DNA of 64,000 bases from Hymenobacter negativus. Lineage in GTDB: Bacteria; Bacteroidota; Bacteroidia; Cytophagales; Hymenobacteraceae. The position numbers and the translations under genes are program-made. The stretch covers positions 682,001-746,000 of the forward strand of contig NZ_JAGETZ010000001.1 of assembly GCF_017571495.1 (NCBI RefSeq), in the 5' to 3' direction. The notes under the pieces were generated by a model. The model had not been told where the DNA came from. It saw only the letters and a program-made list of their open reading frames with translations, and ran no database searches. Below, piece after piece: positions 1 through 6,370 of the stretch (positions are counted from its first letter, which is position 1; every line of letters starts with the position of its first letter).

Positions 1-408
1 TCGTGGGCCGGCATCCTGCCACCCGCGCAATACACCGAGTTTTCGGCCCGCTACATCGCCCGCATTTGCGAGGCACTGGCCCCGCTGGTGCCCGTCACCG
101 TCTTTGCCAAAGGCGCGTGGTGGGCCGTGCCAGAGTTTGCCGCCATGCCTTGCCGCACCATCGGCCTCGATTGGAACCAGGACGCCGCCCAGGTGCGTGC
201 CCAGGCCGGCGACAAAACCCTGCAAGGCAACCTCGACCCCTGCGCTCTCTACGGCACCCCCGAGCAGGTGAAAACCGCCACCGAAGCCATGCTACGCCAG
301 TTCGCCGGCGGCCCCCACATCGCCAACCTCGGCCACGGCGTGTACCCCGACACCAACCCCGACAACGTGCGCGTCTTCGTGGAAACGGTGAAGGCGTGGC
401 GGGGGTAA
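1..408 (+). CDS. hemE: Uroporphyrinogen decarboxylase, C-terminal part (cut by window edge)
   Basis: The frame is open from base 1 to a TAA at 406-408 and gives about 135 C-terminal residues. HemE decarboxylates the four acetate side chains of uroporphyrinogen III to make coproporphyrinogen III, a cytoplasmic step of haem synthesis. The visible pieces match the end of the family: GLDWNQD, a QGNLDP turn followed by LYGTPEQV, and the closing NLGHGVYPDTNPDNV segment. The N-terminal half, with the catalytic arginines and aspartate, lies outside the window. No other haem gene follows; the next genes are small and unrelated. Confidence 0.93.
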   Translation, partial: SWAGILPPAQYTEFSARYIARICEALAPLVPVTVFAKGAWWAVPEFAAMPCRTIGLDWNQDAAQVRAQAGDKTLQGNLDPCALYGTPEQVKTATEAMLRQFAGGPHIANLGHGVYPDTNPDNVRVFVETVKAWRG

Positions 409-419
409 TTTATTGGCTT

Positions 420-839
420 ATGTCTGAAGATTTGGTTCTGCTTGAATTGAATGCCCGGTGGAATTGCGACCTGCCTTTTGGTTGGGTCCCCATCATCGGC
501 CCTGCTGATAACTCAGAGGAACTGGAGATTTATGACTTGGAAGCATTTCTTGAATGGTTCGATGCCGAAACCATCAAACTACTTCTTGCAGACATATTTG
601 ACATAGCAACTGCCTATGAGATTGTGGAAGGGGGAGCAGTATCGTTTGTTGACTTAGGTAAATGTGTGTTTGGCTATAATGGCCTTGAACATATGTACAC
701 CGATGCTGCATTTCAGTTTCTCCTTTATTTCTCGCATGAGGATTCCGTAACAGCAGGCGGCAAGGAATTAATAGAAGCAATTCACCGAGCTTGGCCAGCT
801 TACAAAAGCCACTTCTGGACCCCGGCTTCCTGGCTTTAA
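420..839 (+). CDS. Hypothetical acidic protein, 139 aa
   Basis: The ATG at 420 lies 11 bases after the hemE stop. The frame is open further upstream only as an out-of-phase reading of hemE. The protein has no signal peptide or membrane segment and is rich in acidic and aromatic residues. It starts [22 protein letters not shown] and ends with an aromatic tail ([10 protein letters not shown]). I do not recognise a family. By eye its base composition is clearly less GC-rich than hemE, which suggests recent acquisition. Small acidic orphans of this kind are often immunity proteins, but nothing in the sequence proves that. Confidence 0.7.
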   Translation: MSEDLVLLELNARWNCDLPFGWVPIIGPADNSEELEIYDLEAFLEWFDAETIKLLLADIFDIATAYEIVEGGAVSFVDLGKCVFGYNGLEHMYTDAAFQFLLYFSHEDSVTAGGKELIEAIHRAWPAYKSHFWTPASWL

Positions 840-859
840 ATCCAAACTGACTCTCTCCC

Positions 860-1057
860 ATGTTCGGCCCCATTTTTTACCTCACCCTGGCCCTGCTGCT
901 GGGCGTCCTGTTTTTCATGTGGCGCTGGTACCTGCGGAGGCCCGAGCGCACCACGGGCGAAACCATCCTCGTAGTGCTGGCTACGCTGGGCAGCCTCTCG
1001 CCCCTGGCGTTTCTGCTATATATCTACTTTATGGGGGCAGCCGCGGGCTTGAAATAA
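860..1057 (+). CDS. Small membrane protein, 65 aa
   Basis: This short frame encodes two hydrophobic helices, roughly residues 4-23 ([16 protein letters not shown]) and 38-58 ([20 protein letters not shown]). They are joined by a basic, arginine-rich loop (RRPERTTGE), which predicts a hairpin with the loop in the cytoplasm. It starts 20 bases after the previous stop and is followed 29 bases later by the PhnA-type gene. No family is recognised. Confidence 0.6.
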   Translation: MFGPIFYLTLALLLGVLFFMWRWYLRRPERTTGETILVVLATLGSLSPLAFLLYIYFMGAAAGLK

Positions 1058-1086
1058 CCATTCGCTCTCCCATTCCAACTTATTTC

Positions 1087-1296
1087 ATGGACGTAAAAGA
1101 CAGCAACGGCACCCTGCTCGCCGAAGGCGACTCGGTCACCATCATCAAAGACCTTAAAGTAAAAGGCTCCTCGCTCACCCTGAAGCGCGGCACGCTGGTC
1201 AAAAACATTCGCCTCACCAACAGCCCGGCCGAGATTGAAGGACGCGCTGGTGGCAGCACCATGGTGCTTAAAACCGAGTTCCTGAAGAAGGCTTAG
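1087..1296 (+). CDS. PhnA/YjdM-type domain protein, 69 aa
   Basis: The ATG at 1087 gives a compact protein that matches the C-terminal domain of the PhnA (YjdM) family: [37 protein letters not shown] and the ending LKTEFLKKA. Full-length PhnA proteins also carry an N-terminal zinc ribbon, which is absent here; a stand-alone C-terminal domain is common in Bacteroidota. Despite the old name (alkylphosphonate uptake) the family has no proven role in phosphonate use. The frame is open upstream to about 919, but that part overlaps the preceding gene and does not look like family sequence. Confidence 0.8.
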   Translation: MDVKDSNGTLLAEGDSVTIIKDLKVKGSSLTLKRGTLVKNIRLTNSPAEIEGRAGGSTMVLKTEFLKKA

Positions 1297-1297
1297 G

Positions 1298-1552
1298 TTG
1301 GATAGCCCGCTCATACGCTCCAAGTTTTTCTCTCAGTTGCTGCGCGTGCTGGGGTTACTCCTGCTGCTTGTGCCAATACTGCTGGTCGGCTGGTTTCTCC
1401 CTGACGTGTTTGGTATTCTAGTTGATAGTAGTGGCCGCCAGCGCCAGAAGCCCATGTCCGCCGAGGCAAAGTTCCTGTGGATGGCCTTTGCCATCCTGCT
1501 GGCCATCGGATTTATTGGCTGGTGGGCTTGGCACCGGATAGGAGTGCATTAG
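1298..1552 (+). CDS. Small membrane protein, 84 aa, TTG start
   Basis: The frame begins with a TTG one base after the PhnA-type stop codon, so translation could be coupled. Two membrane helices are visible, about residues 15-36 (VLGLLLLLVPILLVGWFLP) and 58-78 (FLWMAFAILLAIGFIGWW). A polar stretch rich in Q, R and K lies between them. No family is recognised. The start is uncertain because there is no ATG before residue 53. Confidence 0.55.
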   Translation: MDSPLIRSKFFSQLLRVLGLLLLLVPILLVGWFLPDVFGILVDSSGRQRQKPMSAEAKFLWMAFAILLAIGFIGWWAWHRIGVH

Positions 1553-1579
1553 TTTCCTTCTTTTAAGCACCTCCACTTC

Positions 1580-2137
1580 ATGCGCAGCGAAAAAGAGAAA
1601 ATGCTGGCCGGCGAGCTTTACCTCGCTTCCGACCCCGAGCTGGTAGCCGCCCGCACCCGCGCCAAGCGCCTGCTGCACCGCCTGAACGTGACGGAATATC
1701 TCCTCACCGACGCGGCCCGCGCCATCGTGGCTGAGCTGCTGCCCAACGTAGGTCAGAACTTCTACATCGAACCGCCCTTCCACTGCGACTACGGCAGTCA
1801 TATCCACTGCGGCAACAACGTGTATTTCAACGTGAATTGCGTGGTCCTCGATGTGGCCAGCGTCACCATCGGTTCCAACGTCCTGTTTGGTCCGGGTGTG
1901 CAACTCTACGCCGCTACCCATCCGCTCGATGCTGTGGTGCGGCGCACCGTGGAGCTGGGTCAGCCCATCACCATCGGCGACGACTGTTGGCTGGGCGGCG
2001 GGGCTATCGTCTGCCCGGGCGTCACCATCGGCAACGGCTGCGTTATCGGGGCCGGGTCGGTCGTCACAAAAGATGTTCCAGCGTACTCACTGGCGGTGGG
2101 AAACCCGGCGCGGGTGATAAAAGACTTGTCAGTATGA
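1580..2137 (+). CDS. maa: Maltose/galactoside O-acetyltransferase family, 185 aa
   Basis: This is a left-handed beta-helix acetyltransferase of the Maa/LacA/NodL type. It transfers acetyl from acetyl-CoA to a hydroxyl of a sugar in the cytoplasm. The N-terminal helical cap starts MRSEKEKMLAGELYLASDPEL, as in Maa. The hexapeptide repeats follow, with VQLYAATHPLD (catalytic His), ITIGDDCWLGGGAIVCPGV and VIGAGSVVTKDVPAYSLAVG. Length is normal for the family. The stop overlaps the ATG of the next gene (ATGA at 2134-2137), indicating coupled translation. Confidence 0.92.
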   Translation: MRSEKEKMLAGELYLASDPELVAARTRAKRLLHRLNVTEYLLTDAARAIVAELLPNVGQNFYIEPPFHCDYGSHIHCGNNVYFNVNCVVLDVASVTIGSNVLFGPGVQLYAATHPLDAVVRRTVELGQPITIGDDCWLGGGAIVCPGVTIGNGCVIGAGSVVTKDVPAYSLAVGNPARVIKDLSV

Positions 2138-2628
2138 TACAACGCGATGCGCTCACGGAGTATAAGGAGACTGGCAGTATTTCCAGCGAGGCTATTCACC
2201 GCCTGATTCAGGTAGATGGTGCCAGATTCGAGCTTTACCAACACTATCTGTCCGAACCGTCCATTGACTTCGCCCGCACGTTACTGGCTGAGCTAACCGC
2301 CCTCTACCAAGCTTATTATGAGCATGGCGGTGAACCAATGGGCACCGATGAACTACGGCTTGCCGGTTATTTGATTGGGCTGCACCAGGACGTTAGCGAC
2401 AGCCTTCTGCTTTGGCGAACCAAGCAGTTAAGTTTCGACACCGCCTGCGAATTTGACATCCAGCTAGTCGTTTTTGCCGGCGTTGAACCCACTATTTCCT
2501 ACCTCAAAGAACAGCCCAACAAGGAAGCCGCCCAAGCTTTGGAATACATTGAAGTCTGCAAATCCGGCGGTGATTTCGAGCACCTTACAGCGTATTTCTC
2601 CCCAGACAATCTTCCCTACTGGATATAA
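2134..2628 (+). CDS. Hypothetical helical protein, 164 aa
   Basis: The start overlaps the stop of the acetyltransferase by four bases (ATGA), which is why I chose it. The protein is soluble and predicted to be mostly helical (MIQRDALTEYKETGSISSEA at the start, ALEYIEVCKSGGDFEHLTAY near the end). No signal peptide, membrane helix or known motif was seen. The base composition is lower in GC than the acetyltransferase. Although coupled in translation, nothing in the sequence links its function to sugar acetylation. Confidence 0.7.
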   Translation: MIQRDALTEYKETGSISSEAIHRLIQVDGARFELYQHYLSEPSIDFARTLLAELTALYQAYYEHGGEPMGTDELRLAGYLIGLHQDVSDSLLLWRTKQLSFDTACEFDIQLVVFAGVEPTISYLKEQPNKEAAQALEYIEVCKSGGDFEHLTAYFSPDNLPYWI

Positions 2629-2644
2629 AAAAAGCCCGATTATT

Positions 2645-2698
2645 CTACAGCCCTGCCTACTGCGCTTCTGCCAGCCAACGCTGCTTTTCCACGGGCGT
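2645..2698 (-). pseudogene. Displaced remnant of the 3' end of a heptose-kinase gene (rfaE1-like)
   Basis: Read on the minus strand, 18 codons line up one-to-one with the last 18 codons of rfaE1 at 3559-3612, including the final stop (TAG here, TAA there). The residues are TPVEKQRWLAEAQ, stop, AGL, against VPVEKQRLLEEAQEAGL. I count 11 mismatches in 54 bases. One mismatch turns a GAG codon into TAG. No coding continuation is visible upstream of it. The fragment and the live rfaE1 end form a direct repeat flanking the lower-GC gene at 2859-3446. Confidence 0.75.
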
Positions 2699-2705
2699 AT
2701 TCTGA

Positions 2706-2858
2706 AGCCAGGACGGCTAATCACCACTGGCGACGACTGCGTTTTTGGTTCTAAGTTGCTGGTTATCAATAACATATCACCCCATTCACTGACCGCAATT
2801 TAGCTTGGGTTATTAAGAGCTTTAGCCAAACCACCGCAACGAATCAACTGGTGGGCAA
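2706..2858. other. Gene-free spacer
   Basis: No gene or strong hairpin is visible. A 20-base stretch near 2721-2740 resembles the GDDC-encoding part of the acetyltransferase at 1975-1990 (18 of 20 matches) and would read ITTGDDCVFG in the same frame. It could be a tiny remnant, or chance. Confidence 0.3.
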
Positions 2859-3446
2859 CTATCGACCCTGCTTAGGAGGCAGGGGCGGCGGAAGAAACTC
2901 TACCATTTTAGGATTCCGATACTCGATGCCAACCTGATATTTTTGCCCTGGCTCTTCGGCGCGGACGGATAGCGACACACTCTGATGAGGGCCCTCAAAA
3001 ATCATAAAGTCACTGTTTTCAGGGCCGCTGTGGCCTGAATAAGGAAAGTGACGCGCTTTGACCACCGCGCGTATCCGCATGTATTCCTCCGGCGTGGGAG
3101 AATAGTAGCACACCATGCCCATTTCCAACGGATACTTCGACGTAGACAGAAAGAGGGTATCCCCCGCTTGCGGCGATAATGGGTTAGGATATGCCCATTT
3201 ACAAGCGGTATAAGCGTACTCAGAGTTCTGCGCGTTTGCATCTTTCCGCTTGCTGATGAACTTCCACCCACGATTTCGCAGGTAGTGGTCGACTACGGAG
3301 AAAGATTGCTCCCGAAGCCACAGTAGCCGGTCGAAGCTAATTGAGGCGCTGAGGATAGGAGCAGGAATGGGCTGTGGGCCCAGCTCCGGAAATAGCTTAT
3401 GGCACGCCAGCAGCGCCGCACTAACAAGAGGCAGGAAGGCTTTCAT
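2859..3446 (-). CDS. Hypothetical exported protein, 195 aa
   Basis: The ATG at 3446 gives MKAFLPLVSAALLAC, a short signal sequence whose cysteine at about residue 15 could be a lipobox. The more upstream in-frame ATG at 3485 would bury the signal, so I prefer 3446. The mature part has no recognised domain. It ends in a proline-rich tail (EFLPPPLPPKQGR). The gene stands alone between the displaced rfaE1 fragment and rfaE1 itself and has a lower GC content than either neighbour, as expected for inserted cargo. Confidence 0.65.
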   Translation of the reverse strand: MKAFLPLVSAALLACHKLFPELGPQPIPAPILSASISFDRLLWLREQSFSVVDHYLRNRGWKFISKRKDANAQNSEYAYTACKWAYPNPLSPQAGDTLFLSTSKYPLEMGMVCYYSPTPEEYMRIRAVVKARHFPYSGHSGPENSDFMIFEGPHQSVSLSVRAEEPGQKYQVGIEYRNPKMVEFLPPPLPPKQGR

Positions 3447-3558
3447 GTGGTTTCCGGTGTAGTCGACAGCAAGTGTTGCTGGCATTGCTGCTTACCAATG
3501 CGAATTTAGCCAAGCGTAACTCGCAACAGAACAGCCTGAACAGCCAAGCCAAGTTTAC

Positions 3559-4548
3559 TTACAGGCCTGCCTCCTGCGCTTCTTCTAGCAACCGCTGCTT
3601 TTCTACCGGCACCACGCCCACCTGCTCGCACACCAGCCCGCCGCCTAGGTTGGCCAGCGCCGCCGTGAAGGCAGCCGGCTGGCCCAGCGCCACGCACAAA
3701 GCCGCGATGCTAATAACGGTATCACCAGCGCCCGACACGTCGGAAATAGTGCGCAGGTGGGCCGGCAGATAGGTTTTCACTTCCTCCTGCTGGGCAAATA
3801 CGCCATACTCCGAGAGCGTTACCAGCACGATTTCAGGCGTCAATGTCTCGCGCAGCCGGGTCACAGCGGCTTCAAAGCCGGCGCGGTCTGTATTGGGTTC
3901 GCCGAACTCCAGCTTCAGGCCCTCGCGCAGCTCTTTCAGATTGGGCTTGAAGAGCGTGCAGTGGCGGTAGGCCAGGAAATTCTTCTTCTTGGGGTCCACC
4001 ACCGTGGGAATGTTGCGCTGCCGGGCCCGAGCAATGCACTCCGTAATGATGGCCTCGCTGAGCACACCCTTGTCGTAATCCTCAAAAACCACCACGTCGG
4101 CGCGAGTCAGCAGGTCGTCGTAGGCAGCGAGCAGTTGGGCAGCTTCCTCGTGGTTCAGGTCGGTTTCAATCTCCGAATCGATGCGCAGCAGCTGCTGGCC
4201 CTGCGCCAAAATGCGCTGCTTTACCGTAGTAGGCCGGGCCTCGCTACGAATGAGGCCATCGGCAGGCAGGTCGTGCTCGTGCAGCAGCTGTAGCAGTTGG
4301 TCGCCACCCGTATCATTACCAATCACGGCGCAGAGCAGCGGCGTGGCGCCGAGGGCCTGCACGTTCAGAGCTACGTTAGCAGCTCCTCCGAGGCGGTTTT
4401 CGGTGCGAGCCACGTGCACCACCGGCACCGGCGCCTCGGGCGAGAGGCGCGTGGCGCGACCCCACACATAGGCATCCACCATCACGTCGCCGATGATGAG
4501 GACGCGCAGGTTGTTGAAGTCTTGAAAAAGGTCGGCTAGCGTTTTCAG
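3559..4548 (-). CDS. rfaE1: D-glycero-beta-D-manno-heptose-7-phosphate kinase (PfkB family), start codon doubtful
   Basis: This PfkB-fold kinase phosphorylates heptose 7-phosphate to the 1,7-bisphosphate for lipopolysaccharide core heptose synthesis. Visible motifs are GDVMVDAYVWG (substrate site), RLGGAANVALN, DPKKKNF, KPNLKEL and the catalytic anion hole ISDVSGAGDTVI. It is the stand-alone kinase, without the nucleotidyltransferase half of HldE. The first beta strand (LRVLIIGD) is encoded upstream of the first standard start, a GTG at 4485. The frame is open only back to 4551, and the best-placed codon is a CTG at 4548 followed by KTLADLFQDF. That gives 329 aa, close to the family length, but with a non-standard start directly at a repeat. 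Starting at the GTG would remove the substrate-binding strand. Confidence 0.85.
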   Translation of the reverse strand: MKTLADLFQDFNNLRVLIIGDVMVDAYVWGRATRLSPEAPVPVVHVARTENRLGGAANVALNVQALGATPLLCAVIGNDTGGDQLLQLLHEHDLPADGLIRSEARPTTVKQRILAQGQQLLRIDSEIETDLNHEEAAQLLAAYDDLLTRADVVVFEDYDKGVLSEAIITECIARARQRNIPTVVDPKKKNFLAYRHCTLFKPNLKELREGLKLEFGEPNTDRAGFEAAVTRLRETLTPEIVLVTLSEYGVFAQQEEVKTYLPAHLRTISDVSGAGDTVISIAALCVALGQPAAFTAALANLGGGLVCEQVGVVPVEKQRLLEEAQEAGL

Positions 4549-4636
4549 TTGTCAGTTACTCGTTGTCGGTTGTCAGATGCTTGTTGCTTGTTGCTAATCC
4601 CGGGACTAACAACTGACAACCAGCAATATACAACCA
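4547..4636. repeat. Intergenic repeat with CAACTGACAAC inverted motifs
   Basis: Between the aminotransferase stop and the rfaE1 start lies a run of short related words. The + strand has GTTGTCAGTT, GTTGTCGGTTGTCAG and GTTGCTTGTTGC on the left, and the inverted AACAACTGACAACC on the right. The left edge abuts the presumed rfaE1 start codon and carries the in-frame stop (4552-4554) that closes the upstream frame. Confidence 0.6.
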
Positions 4637-4642
4637 GTGAAA

Positions 4643-5866
4643 TTAAAGTTTCGCCAGGCTGGCTTTGATGCGGCCAAACGCTTCCACCAGCTTCTCATCG
4701 GCCGCAGCGGTGCTGAAGCGGATGCACTCTGGTGCCCCAAACGCATCGCCCGACACGGCCGATACGCGGGCATCGTTCAGCAGAAACATTGCCAGGTCCA
4801 GGGCGTTGTTGATGGTGCTGCCGTCGGGCGCGGTGCGGCCGAAATAGGCCGATACTTCCGGGAAAATGTAAAAGGCGCCGCTCGGCGTAGGCGTCTTGAA
4901 GCCGGGGATGTCCTTCACAATGCCGAGCACCAAATCGCGGCGGCGGCGGTAAGCAGCCACCATCTCATCGGCCGAGGCCCGCCCGCCACGCAGAGCCGCC
5001 ACCCCCGCCCGTTGGGTGATGGAGCACGTACCAGAGGTAATCTGGCTTTGCATCTTCTCGCAGGCGGCTGCGATGTCGGGGCGGGCGGCCAGATAACCCA
5101 GGCGCCAGCCAGTCATGGCGTAGCCTTTGGAGAAGCCATTCACGGTGATAACCCGGTCGGCTACTTCCGCAAAATGGGCCAGGCTGGCGTGCTCACCCAC
5201 AAAGTTAATGTACTCGTAAATCTCGTCGGCCAGGGCGTACACCTGCGGGTACCGGGCCAGTACCTCGGCAATGGCGCCCAGCTCTTCACGGCTGAAAACC
5301 GCGCCGGTCGGGTTGCAGGGCGATGAGTACATCACCAGCTTGGTGCGCGGCGTAATGGCGGCTTCAAGCTGGGCGGCGGTCACTTTGTATTCGTTGGCCA
5401 GAGTGCCGCGCAGAGTCACGGTCACGCCCTCGGCCAGCTTCACCATTTCCTCGTAGCTCACCCAGTAGGGGGAAAACACGATGACTTCATCGCCTGGGTT
5501 CACCAGGCTGAGCACGGCGTTGGCCAGGGCCTGCTTGGCCCCAGTACTCACCACTATCTGGTTGGGCTGGAAATCGAGCTGGTTGTCGCGCTTGAATTTC
5601 TCACAGATGACCTGACGCAGCTCCGGGATGCCAGGCACGGGTGTGTAGAAGGTGTAGCCGTCGTCCAAGGCCTGCTTGGCCGCGTCCTTGATGTACTGCG
5701 GAGTCTGAAAATCAGGCTCGCCAAAGCTAAGATTGATAACATCTATACCCTTGGCCATCAGCTCACGGGCCTTCTTGACCATGGCAATGGTGGCCGGCTC
5801 GGTCATCGCCAGCAGGCGGTCAGAAAGCGGTGAAGTTGGAGCGAGGGCAGTTGCGGTTTCAGGCAT
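4643..5866 (-). CDS. Pyridoxal-phosphate aminotransferase, class I (aspartate aminotransferase type), 407 aa
   Basis: A fold-type I aminotransferase that moves an amino group between an amino acid, most likely aspartate, and 2-oxoglutarate. The N-terminal helix is present (MTEPATIAMVKKARELMAKG), followed by INLSFGEPDF, the cofactor-binding STGAKQAL, the YSSPCNPTGAVFS loop, ALADEIYEYI with the PLP aspartate, and the SKGYAMTGWR box with the Schiff-base lysine at about residue 247. The length is normal for the AspC-like Ib subgroup. It may be co-transcribed with rfaE1, though a repeat separates the two. Confidence 0.93.
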   Translation of the reverse strand: MPETATALAPTSPLSDRLLAMTEPATIAMVKKARELMAKGIDVINLSFGEPDFQTPQYIKDAAKQALDDGYTFYTPVPGIPELRQVICEKFKRDNQLDFQPNQIVVSTGAKQALANAVLSLVNPGDEVIVFSPYWVSYEEMVKLAEGVTVTLRGTLANEYKVTAAQLEAAITPRTKLVMYSSPCNPTGAVFSREELGAIAEVLARYPQVYALADEIYEYINFVGEHASLAHFAEVADRVITVNGFSKGYAMTGWRLGYLAARPDIAAACEKMQSQITSGTCSITQRAGVAALRGGRASADEMVAAYRRRRDLVLGIVKDIPGFKTPTPSGAFYIFPEVSAYFGRTAPDGSTINNALDLAMFLLNDARVSAVSGDAFGAPECIRFSTAAADEKLVEAFGRIKASLAKL

Positions 5867-5964
5867 GGCATCGGCGGTGTAGGAGTGGCAAAGGTAGAAA
5901 CAGATGCCTCAGGCAACATCAAGCCCCTCTGTTTGGGTCGCGTGCGGCCAAAAGCCAACTGGCT

Positions 5965-6354
5965 TTACCAGTCTTTTGCCTGCTCCACCCTTTCATCATG
6001 GGCGGCGAAGTACTTGGAATAGAACGCCTCAGGAATTGGCAAGTACCTGGAAACGTATACGAATTCCAACCCATCGAACCCTTCCAACAACCGCTGTCCA
6101 TCGAACTCTACTATTACCGATTCTACTTGGTCAAAAAAGCCGGACCCATAGTCCTCTTCGCGCGACAACAGCTCAAGCAACGCCTGCCGCTCGGGGCCGC
6201 CAACGACGATTTGCCAGCAAGCCAGCTCCCCTTGCCAGGAGTCGAGGCCGGGCAACAAGGCAGCCCACTCGTTATCAGGCCCGTGAAAGCGCCAAGTGGC
6301 TCCATCCGGTAGCAAGGCCAACACATCGGCCGCAAATTGTTGGTCTTCCGCCAT
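5965..6354 (-). CDS. Hypothetical acidic protein, 129 aa
   Basis: A small soluble acidic protein (MAEDQQFAADVLALLPDGAT at the start) with many W, F and Y residues and no signal peptide or membrane segment. It sits 16 bases downstream of the end of the glycosyltransferase gene on the same strand, so it may be the last gene of that unit. I do not recognise a family. Its size, charge and aromatic content resemble immunity-type proteins, but no toxin partner is nearby. Confidence 0.65.
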   Translation of the reverse strand: MAEDQQFAADVLALLPDGATWRFHGPDNEWAALLPGLDSWQGELACWQIVVGGPERQALLELLSREEDYGSGFFDQVESVIVEFDGQRLLEGFDGLEFVYVSRYLPIPEAFYSKYFAAHDERVEQAKDW

Positions 6355-6370
6355 TCCTTATTTGGTCAGT

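Noticed and set aside
2721..2745. Possible second acetyltransferase remnant (ITTGDDCVFG)
   Set aside because: Only about 20 bases match the maa gene and no further similarity follows, so chance is not excluded. It is noted in the spacer entry only.
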